DNA of 64,000 nt from Anthopleura xanthogrammica (taxonomy: Eukaryota; Cnidaria; Anthozoa; Actiniaria; Actiniidae), in NCBI GenBank assembly GCA_964019055.1, contig OZ025214.1, forward strand, positions 6,633,358-6,697,357, given 5' to 3'. Below the pieces are notes generated by a model, which did not search any database, was not told where the DNA came from, and saw nothing but the letters and a program-made list of their open reading frames with translations. A program made the translations under genes and the position numbers. Shown here in pieces: positions 1 to 31,059 of this stretch (positions are counted from its first letter, which is position 1; the number at the start of each line of letters is the position of its first letter).

Positions 1-188
1 AAAATAACTTTGAAAAATGAGACATGGATATTGATCTTTGCTAACTTATACTAACTGACAGATAGATGTCAGTGATGATCATATATGTGTAAATTTTTAT
101 CAGAGATTTTGGAAAATACAGTCGAAGACGGATGTAAGAAGTAAATGATTGAACAACTGAAGTAAAACTTTAAAAACTAAACGACAAA

Positions 189-317
189 ATAAGGCCCGGT
201 TTAGACGTCGATTTTTACATGTGCCGAATCTAATGCAAATGAAGTCAAACAATAGGTTTTGCTCATTTGCATTAGATTAGGCACATGTAAAATTCGACGT
301 TTAAACCGGGCCTTATT
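189..317. mobile_element. Foldback MITE, family A copy 1
   Basis: Near-perfect inverted repeat with arms of about 52 bases around a loop of about 20 bases. The arms start TAAGGCCCGGTTTARACGTC and the element is flanked by TA, the target of Tc1/mariner-like transposases. It has no coding capacity. Two more members lie at 12588-12713 and 35391-35485. Family relation is by shared arm sequence; the superfamily call rests on the TA flank only. Confidence 0.8.
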
Positions 318-2416
318 CTGCCCAGTAAAAGAAATTCTATTCGCATCCCTTTAATGGACCCTACTCAAAATTTATCTTGGATGCGAGACTAAAATAAAAA
401 TGGCAAAAGAAATAAGATTTTTTCTCGATGGAATTCGTGGCATTTCTTTTTTATTTCCATGTTAGCCTCACAATCAAGATCATTGTGAGAAGAATCTTTT
501 ATAATACTTGGAAAAACAACCTCACTTGTTCGTATTCATATCAATATATTATTTCACGGTTTCATAGTGAGTACCTGCAAAATGTTTCAAATTTTGACCA
601 GCATGAAATAGTCATGATCCTAAGATCACAATCACCACTGATTGCACTAGAATTTTCCACAATAAGTGGACCACACGGCAGGCAATTATATTCATTTATA
701 TTTTATTACAATGTTTTATAAGTTCTACGATAGATATTTAGCTCTCGCTATGAACACATGCAATGGAGACGTGTAAGTCATGAAAAAGCGCGGGAAAAGT
801 GATCGCGTTTTTACCTTGAAGAAGATCACGGTTATTTTCCAGTTTAGAGAGGAAATCTTTCATTCGTTTTTTCTGCTAATAGCATAACCCCCGACTGTTT
901 ATTCTACTTTTTATTTTGCAATAATAGTGCTGAGTTCCTAGCAGGGTATTTTTGAGCTGTGAATCACTAATCGTTAAAAGAAAAGCCCCTATTTCACTAT
1001 GACGTCACAGCTTGTTTAGGCTAAATCTTCCTTCGTTCGTGATATATATTTAGAGTAATATTTAGCTCTCAACTTCCACTATATCATAAACTAAATTTTA
1101 TTGTGATTAAATTTGTTTTGTTGCTTTTTTTGCCCCCTCTGGCGACCATGGCCTACTGTTGTAAATGCCATAGCATAGAGAACTTTCTGTCTTTTCTGAC
1201 ACGCGAATCATGTTGTGTCAAAAATAGCTGATCAAATAGTGTGTACAGATCAAATAATGTGGGTAAATAAAAACTAGTTCTAATTAAAATTAATTATAAT
1301 TGTTTTTTTAATGAGCTTGGAAGCTAATGGACTCTTCTGTTCTTCGTATGAGCTCATTTGTAGCTATAGAAATACGTATTAAAGAAACTTTGTTGTGTAA
1401 AACGCAAAAAAAAAAAAAAGAAGAAAAAAAAAAAAAAAAAAAAAGAGAGAAAGAGAAGATGATCATGGAAAATCAAAGAAATTGATAACTTTTTGTCTCG
1501 TGACCGCCCGCTTGCCGATTGATTACCCGAACAACTTCGTGAATGATCTCCAAAAATTGAAGGAGCGATAAACAAATTAATAACGAATAAACGAACATAT
1601 ACTGAAATTAGTTGCGAATTGGGAGCTTGATTTAAAATGTTTTAAGCTAATTCAATGCCGGACTTAATAAAGAGAGCCGGCAACTATACATCCCTTGCAC
1701 ATAAATCTAAATTAGGGAAACGAAATAGAAACTCTGGAGCCCAGGGTACCTAAATCTCAACCTGGGGATCAAAACGATGGAAAATATTAACATCATGAAA
1801 GGTTTCAATCCTCAAGAGAAGGGAGTTCTATTGTTTTGAAAGGGAATTAGTGCAAGGAGGTGGGTCTATACTCACGTTTTAAGAAGTATTAGTCATCATA
1901 GGTCTTTTGTCAATATTACTTCTAAGAGCACTGAATCACGAATATTCAGAATTATCTTTCAAACTGAGTATTCAATGTCGTTCTTAAATGACTGTCGTAG
2001 GCCAAACAAGAGGAAAGTATTATATTCACTTTCCTGAAATTAGGCCCTCAAGACAAGGGTTCGAGGAAGTCTTTAATCATACCATCAGCCAAATGAGCAA
2101 TTTATTGTCACCAACCATAAAGATGTTATCTGTAATGTTTGCCTTAAAGCCATCAAATGCACTCTCTATTTCTAATAAGGTAATTAAATGCCCTATGAGA
2201 AGTAACTGGAATGTTTGCTGAAAACATTTATAGTTTTGCACTTTAGTTCCCTAGTATTAATTCCTAACCTGGGGGTCAAAACAAAATAATTTCCTTCTTT
2301 TAAAAAATGACATCTATTTTTCATTGTTTTTACCCTCGGGTAGGGATTTAGGGGGTTTTCATTGATTACTATATACAATATTGCCGACCCCCCCCCCCCC
2401 CATACAGTAACAAATG

Positions 2417-2555
2417 AAAGCCCCCTTGAAGCACGTAGGAATGCAGCTCAATTTGGAAGGCAAAACAGTAGGTTCCAATTCTCAGGAGATTAAGATTATT
2501 TTGTTTTGCCCTCCAAATTGAGCTGCTCTGACGTCACGTGAAAGGGGTCTCATAT
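2417..2555. mobile_element. Foldback MITE, family C copy 1
   Basis: Inverted arms around CAGCTCAATTTGGARGGCAA, with an inner CCAATTCTCAGGAGATT and an outer CACGTGAAAGGGGT end. The same element occurs in the other orientation at 18664-18788. Confidence 0.75.
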
Positions 2556-4663
2556 GATACCTCGGGGTTTTTTCTTATCAGTGTCTTCGAATTCGAAACG
2601 CGTGGGTGCGTGAATGTATTGTGACACGAGCGTGAAGAAGCGTTATAATACGTGCGCAAATGTTAAATGGGATTATCTAGAAATCCAGACGTTCTTGATT
2701 GCACGAATAATGTGGGTGGATTCTGTTTTTACCGCCGGTTGATAAGCGTGAACACGCGTTATGATAAATGTGCGAACGTTCAACGTTGAGTACCGTGTCT
2801 TGATTACTCTTCTTACATCCGCATGACGTGGTTTCATCTAAACCATCATCATTAACTCTCAAAAAGGGCGGTTCTTTTGAACTTACGATTCTTGTTCAAT
2901 CAAAGATTGTTATTCAATACCAAGATGGTCATTTGTCGGGAGAAGGGTTTTTGTAATTAAATGACTATCTTCCATCTTTCATTTCCCCTGCTATTTCGGT
3001 ATCATATCAATATTCGATTCTTTTGATCCAGTTTGACCCCAATGCAAAGTTGTTGCAGATTAAATGGCTTCCTACCACTTTTGTAAAATGACGTTTTCTT
3101 GTTGAAAATGATAGGGGAGGGGAGAGAGTGTATAGTGAAAAAGAGAGATTTCCAAAGTTCCATACAAGAACAGTGGCTCGGTGAATTGACCTTTGTAAGT
3201 AAAAGCTATTGAAAATGTTGCAGGCAGTCGATGTTGTGAGCCCTGTCACACGACGCAATTTTTTGCACGCAATATTGCTGAAGCAGAAAACGATCCTACT
3301 TCAGCAACATTCCTCAATATATTGCGCGCAATGGCGGACTAAAGGATTCTCTCCATATTTTATTCTGATGGGGTCCCTGTGGATTTGGCGGGAACTGAAC
3401 GCGTGCGCGCGCGTGCTCGCCACTTTTAACTCTAAAAGAAATTTTTTAATACTTTGAATATTCAGTTCAAATCTTTATTTTCCATTGTTTATTTTCTTCA
3501 TGTATTTGTACACTAGTCGAGAAAGCACTAATTTAGTGTCTATAAAACTAAAGTTACATCAGAGAATCAAGCCAGTCGGTTCTAGTCCCTCTCACGGCAG
3601 CGGAGGCCATTTTGAATAGTTACCGAGCTTCAGCTTGAAAACAGTCGAGTTTCCTAACCTCATTTTCATGTAGAGGCTCGTTGACTTTCCAAAATATTTT
3701 CACCGCACCAATAAAATTGTGAAAAGGAGTGAAAAAGTTCTTTGAATCCCAAAAACTATAAGATCCACTGATTATGTACAACAGTTTAGTATTTTATATA
3801 TTCTTTATAAATTTACAGCCATAGGTCTGTAATCGCTTTTTCTAAGGGGTCAAGAAAACAGGTGCGACCTAGAATACTATTTTTTAGATATTATGTCAGT
3901 CAGGGTTATTTTGGCCTAGAGTAGACAGTTCAGAGACAAGGTCTTGAGCTAAGAAAATAGCTTTGGAAGACACTGTCCTAAGTTTTCAGTTGTTAATTGA
4001 AGACCAACTTTGCTAAAGGATCGTGAACCTTAAGGAATACTCAATTTTAAGTCGTTTTCGTATAGAAAACAAACAAAAAAGATATAGGTCTGTCATTTTG
4101 AGTTAGGTGCCTTTCTGGAATGGAAACCTCAGCGAAGAATTCGAAGGAAACATACTTGCCTAATCGCAAAAGGGAATCATATTTGAATGATTTTACCAAC
4201 ACCTGAACATAGTACTTTCCATTGTGACTGATACTGTGGTATAGAGTTGTGATATAGCATCTCTTTGATAGGTAGTAATGTACCACATATCTGAATCATC
4301 TAATCAACATCGGAACACAATACTTCGCAATGCAACCGAGGTATCCATCCCAGACTACACCACGTTTACCTAGATTTGCATACATTTAAGTAACATAAAT
4401 GCTTTCAAGATTTCTGTGGATTTTTGCAGACAACTGCTTCTTAGTATTCTCAATTCAACACAAGAGTCGAGGCTGAGAAATGTTCTCAGTATCTATAAAA
4501 TCACATTTCATCTATGCTGTAAATCAGTATCAATCTACAAGTATTTTTGATGACATTTTTGTGTCCCTTTCCCTCACCCCCACCCCACCCTTAAAAATTA
4601 TCTGCAATCTTCAAATCAGGGTTTCATTTTCTAAAATACTATCATTCAGTCCTTCATGCGCAG

Positions 4664-4698
4664 TGCGATACATATATATATATAAATATATATGTATA

Positions 4699-4768
<70 letters not shown>
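4664..4768. repeat. (TA)n microsatellite
   Basis: About 100 bases of nearly pure TA dinucleotides. The Ile/Tyr-rich open frames on both strands here are artefacts of the repeat. Confidence 0.95.
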
Positions 4769-4770
<2 letters not shown>

Positions 4771-5360
4771 GTCTGAGGAAACTATTCGCACTCGATCGGT
4801 GTATATATGTATATTTTTGTACAATTTGTAGTTTTTCAAAAGTTTTTTTTCTACGTTGGAGATGATTCTTGAATCTTGTAAAATGGCTCGTTTTTCTTGT
4901 CCCGCTCGTCAGAATTGTTGACGATAACTCTTCAGACTTTGCTATATGCTCAGTGACTAACAGCTTTATCAAGCTTAAGTGTTTTGCCAACGAGTGTTTC
5001 ACTTATTCGTATCACGTGGTAGTGATGGCATTGTGCATTTTGAATTCCTTGTCGAAAATCTCTGAGACTAGAATATCCAGAATCTCAGCTGTTGAACCAT
5101 TTTAACACGGGAGACATAAGGCTATGTGTTTCTGGAATAGCCTGTTTTTTTTTTAAACGTTTTCATTCATGTTCTTGACCAAGTGTAGAATACTTGGCTT
5201 GGATGGATGGAATTCATCTATAGACATTTTAAGTCAATTTTCTTTTTGTTTCTTTCTCCTTGGTATTGTGATATTATTTTTCAGTACTACCGTATACTGT
5301 TCACAACTGTTTATACCACTAAGAAACGAACAAATCGATTGACGAAAACGATAAAATATC

Positions 5361-5578
5361 ACTTTGGTTTCCATAGTGATGTATCATGGCGTTAATGGAT
5401 TACTATAGTAAAGTTTTCATTGCCATGGTGATGTTAAAATTGCCGTAGCGATGAGGGCGACGTTGAAGATACCAAGGTGATATCGAAGTTACCAAGGTCA
5501 TGTTTTGGTTACTATGGTGATGTTACCAAGGACGTTATGATCACCATGGTGACGCCGCCTATAACCGTAGTGATGGTT
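5361..5578. repeat. Degenerate minisatellite of GTTACCATGGTGAT-like units
   Basis: About ten diverged units of 14-21 bases, such as TTGCCATGGTGATG, GTTACCAAGGTCAT, GTTACTATGGTGATG and TCACCATGGTGACG. Each is a near palindrome around CCATGG and resembles one half or more of an RFX X-box. It ends about 22 bases beyond the gene 1 stop codon, so it probably lies in the transcribed 3' UTR. Confidence 0.7.
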
Positions 5579-5599
5579 TTTTCTGATAATCAAAGACTA

Positions 5600-23393
<17,794 letters not shown>

Positions 23394-23463
23394 CCTCAAA
23401 AACAACCCTAAATCCTTGCGATTTTTCTACTCATCTTGGACGCACCAGCTAAATGGAAGAACT
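23394..23463 (-). other. 5' UTR part of gene 1 exon 1, with a short upstream ORF
   Basis: Transcribed leader between a good acceptor (TTTGTTTCAG, exon edge 23463) and the receptor ATG. It holds an upstream ATG at 23432-23434 that opens an 8-codon frame (MSRKIARI, stop 23408-23410), ending 14 bases before the receptor start. Such uORFs often lower translation of the main frame; that effect is inferred here. The acceptor implies at least one more 5' exon upstream. Confidence 0.55.
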
Positions 23464-24695
23464 CTGAAACAAATGCACATATACGGCTCAAGGTTTGTCC
23501 TGGTGTCCGGACTGATAGCGTACAGAATTCTGTCTTAACAACACACTAAACTCGTCATGTTTTCAATGGACTTAATCATGCAATTATAGGTGCCAAAGAC
23601 GAATGCAAAATCCACACATTGATGTCAAGTAAACAAGCAGTTGATCAACTTGAACTCTTCTTTCCTTAGCTTCATGTAAGACCCTCGTTTGTTTTTGTTT
23701 AGCGGATTGGATTGGATTACACCGCACTTGAGTTTTGGTATAGTTTGAAGACAAGCAAATTCGTAAGTCAAATTATGCAAAGCGCAATCAGGTTTGGTTT
23801 TGATTGGTGCATCAGCTCTACGGTATGTTGGCTTTGAAAATAAAGTCAGGGTAAAGTTTCAATAGCCTCAAGTGACAATTTACCCCGCCTCTGTCATTCA
23901 TTTCAAAATACAAGAGATGTTCCAGTATGCTTGCATTTCCGGTACAAATGATAAGTTTTATTCCACGCTCGAAAATCAGTGTACGGAAAATATACCCGCG
24001 CAAAAAAAAAAAAAAATTAAAGCAAAAACTTCACAAATCAGTTAAGCCTGTTTAACTGGCCAAAGAAAACTACGTCCTCAAATAACCTTGTCAACTTGGA
24101 TAAAGACCAAAACGATTGTTGTAAGAAGCTGGGCGTCTCATTACTCTATTGTCCTATTGTCTACAGTAAACTCGGCCCATCAGTAATAGTGTTATGTGGG
24201 CCAACATTTCACAAATAGAAGCGAATCTTGACTCATTTATGCCCAATGGAATACTCCGCCCTCTGCTTTAACGCTGTGAATAACGGACAAACCGTTTCTT
24301 AAATCACAAAGTATTGATTTCTAGATTAGCTCATTTCCATATTCTGCATATTAAAGTTATATATGTATGTATATATGTATGTATGTGCTTCTGGTGAGTG
24401 TTTAGTGTCAAACCCGAGGCTTGATTATCTAATGGATTATTCTACTTGAAATCTCAGCGCTTAACGTATTGCCCTCAACTCTCTTCACTGAAACACACTC
24501 TGATAGTTCTTTAGGCAATTTGCTCACCGATTAACGAGAGATCAACATTCTGTTTACCAAGGAATTAGTGTTACAGGAAATGTTTATTTGCTCTTGCGTT
24601 TTAAAGTGTAAACCTCAAGTCTCACTGCAGCGGGCCGAGTTAGAGGCGAGTATCACGGGCATTTTATCAGCATGAGTCCTCAACAGAATTCTTAC

Positions 24696-24842
24696 CTTTT
24701 CTGACAGCTAGTATGCTACCCCCCAAAAATCCTACACGTGTTTGTGGTTGAAGCTCTGCAGCTCTTGCAAGACTTGAAGCTGGTTTCTGTACGAGGAGGG
24801 ATTTCCGTGCGTTGTCCTTGAGCTGTTGACCTATGGAGTTAC
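24696..24842 (-). other. Possible upstream exon (5' UTR or alternative first coding exon) of gene 1
   Basis: A 147-nt segment has an acceptor (TTCCCTCGACAG) and a strong donor (AAAG/GTAAGA). One frame is open throughout and has phase 1 on both sides, like the receptor exons. The peptide includes 'QQLKDNARKSLLVQKPASSL' and 'VGFLGGSILAVRK'; I recognise no family. Joined to the exon at 23463 the frame ends in a stop within 17 codons, so there it would be 5' UTR. Joined directly to 19782 it would stay open. It lies 1.2 kb upstream of the signal-peptide exon. It may also belong to another transcript. Confidence 0.35.
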
Positions 24843-26396
24843 CTGTCGAGGGAACAAGGTTTTACGATTATGCTAGTTGACGCTTATCTTTCTCACCGTG
24901 CGATTATTTCAAACGTTATACCTGAAATTCAGCGCCGTTTGGAAAAACATAAAGCGCAAAATTAATTATTCACCAGGACTGAAGAGATTGCTTCAGGACA
25001 AGGTTATGGAGCATCGCCACGAACGTGGGTGTCTATGTACTTTTCTCAAGGGAACCGATACTTATGGGGAATGCATGCCTTAGGGGGTTGTCAGACACGG
25101 TTGCCACTCTGATACCGAAGAAATCTGTCAAACAGAGGTGAAGTTTTGGTCTGTCACTGCTGTCAAACATCTCAAGCATCCTGATTTTGTCTCATCAAGT
25201 TTTATCGAAAACATCTTTCAGCGGCAGAAGCATTGTTTCCATGCTCAGACCTTTGCGGCCGTGCGTGCGGTTAGACCAGGACAGACCCCGAGCCTAAACA
25301 ATGAAGATAACGATCTCGCAGATAAGGAATTCTTTCTTCGATATGATGATAGCTTGCTCGGCTGTGCTCTATTTCGGAATGTTTTGGATTTGGTCGAGTT
25401 GTTTGTTGTTTTTTCTGCTTGTTGATGTATGCGTTTGTTTTTATATAGTTTTGTAAGTTTGTTGTTTTTTCTTTGTTTATCTTTGTTTTTATAGGCTTAG
25501 TAATAAATGTAGATCTAATTTGTTCCCGATTTCAGTTGCATGGATGTCCGAATAGGCTTTCGGACATCCTTCATGCAACAGAAATGCGTTCCCGGCAGAC
25601 AGTCCTATTTTCATCGAACTAGACTTTAGACTTTCATTTACTTTTAATTTCTTGGCCCGGAACGCGATTTGCATCTGATAATTGTTTTTGGCAGCCCTCA
25701 ACTACTGACTCGACTAACTTTCCGACTATGTACATGAATAAATCTTTCGGTATAGATGAAACTCCAAAAAGTGGCAAAACTAGGACTTGAGTAATAAGAT
25801 GGAATAGGAAGAAAGAAAGAAACGTGGAACGGACATGTTTAGGAAGTCCGTGAACTCTTCCTCCCTCCCTCTCTTCCTTCCGCTTCTTATACATGCGTTC
25901 CATCTAAAACTCATCGATAATCGCGGCATTTTGTTTCCCTTCATGCCTACAACCCTTTTCTATGGCCAGATCAGACGTACATTATCGTAATAAACGAAGA
26001 TAGATACTGAGCACTCTAGTAAATAGTCTTCAAGTCTAGAATGGAATGCGTGCGTGGGACGTATGACGACTTCGATTCTTTCTGATGGCATTTCGTCGAC
26101 CTAAAATACCTCACATAAGGCTTAGCCATTAAACATGAAAAAAGTGATTGCGATTAAATTACCAGAGCCATTACAAACTAACTTCATCATTATCTCTTCC
26201 ATTTAGCCCACAAAACGGCTTTAAAAACTGAGTATATGCTCTGTTTTGAAGCGAAAAGCTTCAAGTCCCTTCCCAAACAAATACTTAACCGCTAATCTAA
26301 GCAAATTATGTCAAAAATGCCAGGCAAGAGAATGCCTTTTAAAGGTGGCCGTTTAGGAACCGCAAGAAGCACGACCTTCGGATAAAGAAAAAAATT

Positions 26397-26655
26397 AAAA
26401 TTCTGCCGGCTTATGATAATGCATCATAGTTTTAAGAGATAGACCTGCTTTGATTCTGATAAACTGCCGACCGAGAGTGAAGCCAGGCTACTTTTATTTG
26501 CCATTGGAAAATGTTTTTGCAAAGTCAAAAAAACCTAAAATTCTGCCGGCTTATGATAATGCATTATAGTTTTAAGAGATAGACCTGCTTTGATTCTGAT
26601 AAACTGCCGACCAAGAGTGAAGCCAGGCTAGTTTTATTTGCTATTGGAAAAAATT
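26397..26655. repeat. Tandem duplication, 140-bp period
   Basis: TTCTGCCGGCTTATGATAAT begins copies at 26401 and 26541. The copies are about 97% identical by eye over 115 bases (for example GCATCATAG against GCATTATAG), ending at TATTTGCYATTGGAAAA. Confidence 0.85.
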
Positions 26656-28432
26656 GCAGGCGTTGGCAGTTATGTTCGGGTTGACTTAATGCCGACACAA
26701 TTTGTAAAAACGAAAACTAAAGATTTGGGTATACTATTATTGACTTGAAATTAAGACCGAAGTAATCGTGAAAGCAACTGGTAACAACTTGAGGTCCTTG
26801 ATAGGCGAGACGAGCTTGTTGGTTCATTATTAACCCAAGGAGTGGGCCATTTCCTTTTTGACATATTAAATAAGATTTCAATCTGGGAGGATTTGTCACT
26901 TTTGAATCAATGTCATCAATAAACTGATAAATTTTAGTAAAATATCTCTATCTTGTTTGGGGGTGAAATTGTCATTGCAAAAGAGAATGATTTCAGTTGT
27001 ACGTGATTTGGAGTGGGATTCGTGATTTCAGACGAAATGAAAGATAAATTTGTTTTGAAGAATTAGCAAGGTACTTCACTTATCATTCACTTATCAATTG
27101 TTGGACTTTTTAGAATAGTTGATTGCTGCTTCCCTACTTGAGTGGACAACAAGTCTGTTTAATATTGCACTTTACTCCACGTTACAAAACGTGCATCGAT
27201 AGGATCTCTTTTGTCGTAAGTCGTCACTCTTGTCACCACGTGGATGCGTTGCCTCGCGAGTCGGACATCTTCAAACTTAGTGGCAAACCAAAGGACGATG
27301 ATAAACGCGAAAGAATACTAAAAAACGTCATTAACCACTATATATCTCTTTTAATTCTCTTATTTAGCTAATGCTGTATAAATATGCACTTCGTCTTGTC
27401 ATGGAATATTGTTTAGTTCATGTCGCACTCGAGTGACTATTGATCAACTTAAATCTAAACAAACAGATCATATTGGCTGCAGTATGCTAATGTTAAGTGT
27501 TATTACTTAAAACAAAATTGTTTGTCGGTGTCCATGGCCTTGAATTTAAGCAGTAACATCTTAGTGGCACGGCACTCAAAAGGAAAAACTGGTAGTTCTG
27601 TTCAATCCACTTTCTTAGGAAAAAGGTGTGGTGTTTCAATTGCGGTAGAGCTATCACTTATAATTGGTACACGCGTTGGCCGGCAGAAAATGTCAGCTCT
27701 GAGGACTAGAAAAACTGGATGGATTAATATAAATTTTAACGTAGTTTTCCGAGACTTTCATCCGCCTGTTGCATTTTTTTTCGCGCCGTTTTCCCCCGCA
27801 GTTAATCGCTAAGGTACATCTGAACACCTGTGTAGTCTCCTCATGACATTTAAATATCCATTTATTTACCCAAATATGATTTTTTCTTTCATTCTATTTT
27901 ATGCTGTTTTCGGATTTTATTTTCTTCAATTCTATTTCATTTTACTCCTGTGTCGCATTTTCTCTCCTATTTTCCGATCAAAATTTTCAGTTCATGCGTT
28001 AAACCTGCATTTCTTTTTTCAAAATTGTGTTGCTCATTGTGTTGAAGTAGTTACTTTTTCCACATTTCTCATAGACATTTCTCAGTCAACCTTGAACGTT
28101 TAATCCCATGTCTTGGCCAACAAAAAGGCGTTTGTCTGATGCTTGCTCAACTCGTCTTAATATCCTCTCAAGTGTCTTCCTAACGTAAAATGTCTTCATT
28201 CTGACCCCATTTGCCAGACACTTCTATTGAATGGCTATCTTACTTAGTGGGATTGAAGAAACCTGAATAGAAATGTTGACTATATGAATCAACCCGGACA
28301 AAGCATAATACGGGTCAAATCTTTAATCACTTGCTTTATTAACAGTATTGACTGCATTGCTAGAACACTTGTGGTGTTTGGGCCAAAAAAATCATAAGAC
28401 ATGCGTCGATAGATGAAAATACCTATTTTTCT

Positions 28433-28700
28433 CACATGATTACAATCTGTGGCCTTAGTATTCATTGTAGGAAGAAAATGGAAATACCGCCATGTGATCT
28501 GAAAATCGCGGCAAGCTCAATCAAATCTATACTTAAATGTGACGTTAGATGAAGAAATCTATCCTTCTCACTTGATTAAAATATGTGGCCATAGTATATT
28601 CATTGTAGGAAGAAAAATTCGATGGCAATACTCATTATGACCTGAAATTGGGTAGCTTTCAGTGGGGCAAGTTTAATAAAATCTATATTCAAATACACGG
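28433..28700. repeat. Diverged tandem duplication, about 137-bp period
   Basis: Both units share TGTGGCCWTAGTAT, TTCATTGTAGGAAGAAAA, TGACCTGAAA-like and AAATCTATAYTYAAAT blocks in the same order. The divergence indicates an older duplication. Confidence 0.7.
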
Positions 28701-31059
28701 TCCATTCCAAAGCTACCTCACCTAATGCTTTTAAAAAAATATTTTCATTAAGCAAAGTAGCCCGGAGCCTTTCCTTATTCGTCTTCACTTCGGAATGAGT
28801 GACACTTCGGTTTATAAATGTCATCAGAGAAATGAAATAATGAATTAAAAATGGGCTTTGCATTTCCAATTGCTTTTAACCACTGCGTTATTTTCATGTT
28901 GCTACTGAAGGATATGACAATCAGTCATTCTTGTCGCTTTCCTGGAAAGGTCTAGTTCATGCGTGAATGAGAAATAGGGCTACCTCGAATATAAAGCAGT
29001 GAGATTATGAAGCTTGGAGGTCTGTGGACTTGTTGATTGAGTCCTCTTATCTTTGTCAACAAGAACTCAAAAATCAGTCAGAATGATAAAAACTTGTTTC
29101 AATAAGTCATCCATACGCCTTCTTATTTTTTTCTTGTCTGCTCTGATGCCAGTTTGGGCAAGTTCTGCCTTCAAGGGGAAGTGTCAGAATGCTCTAACCT
29201 TGCTTTTAATGTTTTCTGGGAACGTTTTGCGCTTGTTCTTATTACCATTTAAAACTAGACAACTTTATAAAACTTTTTTTACATTCTGCATTTAATTTCA
29301 TCCGACAAACAAGTTTGGGAGAAATTATTCCATGATCTCGTTAAAAAATGCTTGAGGTTATTTTGTTATTATATTTTAGTTGATTAATTAAAAATGTAAG
29401 CTGAAACCTTAGATACATTCCATGGTCGTAATTATGTTGGGAGTGATAGAGACTACCAGCAAAAAGATTGAGAAACGAGACATTCGGACTGACAAATCTC
29501 GTGTGAATTCTATTTCTTCAACGGTATATGCCTGGAATACACTGAACTCCTTTCGACAAAATTTGTTTTCAAAATCTTTTTCTTCTTCTCAGAAAAAACA
29601 TTGTATTACCCTTTCATGCACTTTGTAGCTGCAGTTGGTCAAGTTTTTTTTTGTTTTCCTTCTTTTCCCCCCGTTTTTATAACTCAAGAAATATCAGAAG
29701 CTGAAAGCAATATGCCAACCATATTGAAAGGATTTTGTAGGCTAAATCGGGTTTTCTCCCTCGGGCATAAAAGAAGAAGCATTTCTTTTTGTTCCCGAAA
29801 GGTCTTGACCGAACTAAAATGACAAAAATCCTATAAATACCACCGCAACTCTCAGCACTTAATAAACTAGTCGTGAACAGGTTTCTTCATCATTAGAATC
29901 GATAATCTTTTTTAAATTTAGAAATTTTAGTGCATTTCCACGGCTTTATTTCACTCGAAACTCAACTAGTAATTAGAAAGATTTTTACTGGTTTTTGCCT
30001 GCAAAGTTAAACGACACCAAATATAGGGTACAAATGGCATCGGCTATTAAATGTAAGCGCCATATTGTCTACCCCCTGCCTAGTAATAAGTTATTTCTAA
30101 TTTTCCTGTGGTTCATATGGATCAGAAAACCGATTTGTGTTGCCAAAAGAAATAGCCGTATTGACAAATGCAATGAATAGGGGACAAGATGTTCTGATAG
30201 AGAAAAACGATCTCAGTGCACAGTCACTAGTTTTTTAGACTAAAAATGAAAAAAAAAAATCTACTGGCTTTGGTTGTCCAAAGCTGTTTGAAGTTTATCA
30301 TGTCAAATTTAAACAAAATAAATTTCTATTTCGATATATATTTGATTTCCAAAACAGTGCTACAATATTCACTTACCCTATAGCCTCTTGGCTGAGCATG
30401 TGTAACGTTTTGATCGTACGTTACCGACAATAGATACCATTATGTGATTTTTTTTATCTTGGCAAGGCCTGAATACACAAGTCCTCAATGTGTTACATGA
30501 TAATTACGAAATAGCCATAGTATCAAATTGTCCAGTTAGTACTTAAGGATAACATCAGAACCTCATTAAGCTTCATTAAAACCAACAATAAGGAATACTT
30601 GTGAACTTTAGGGCATTATTCACGCTGAGAATGTTGACGAATTTTAATCGTTTTCAATTTTTTTAAGAAGATTGCACTTCAAGGCTTATTTTACCTCAAA
30701 GTGGAGTGATTTCTTAAACTTGAACAACAGCGGTGCCTTTTATGGTGGCAGTGATTTCATGCGGCAGTCAGTGAAAAATATTTCGTCTTCTTCTAAAATT
30801 ATAAGTTGCTAAAAGTTTAGTAAATCTAGAAACAGTACTTTCAGAAAATCTGGAAAGTGAAACCAACTGACTTTTTGGAGGGAAAAATAATCACGTGACA
30901 AGCTGGTATTTATAGGAACTCAGTGTCTATTTTTAGCATCTGAATTAATAAGATGTCATGTCTTTGTTGTTGTGTAAGTTTGCCTATTTTTTGGTCTATC
31001 ATTTTAATTTTCTTTCTTTTTCTCCTTCCCTTCCATTCATTCATCTTTCCATCCATCTT

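Larger units (their letters stand above)
1..5599. other. Region downstream of gene 1; no gene recognised
   Basis: AT-rich sequence with no convincing exon on either strand. It contains the gene 1 3' UTR (end unknown), two foldback elements (189-317 and 2417-2555), a poly-purine tract at about 1406-1445, a TA microsatellite and the CCATGG-type minisatellite described separately. The small open frames here lack codon character or splice support. Confidence 0.6.

Noticed and set aside
4480..5002. Tyr/Ile-rich frames across the TA repeat
   Set aside because: Translation of (TA)n; no gene structure.
24877..25425. Two plus-strand frames upstream of gene 1 as a separate gene
   Set aside because: Moderate length but no recognisable domain, start context or splice support; kept only as unexplained intergenic sequence.
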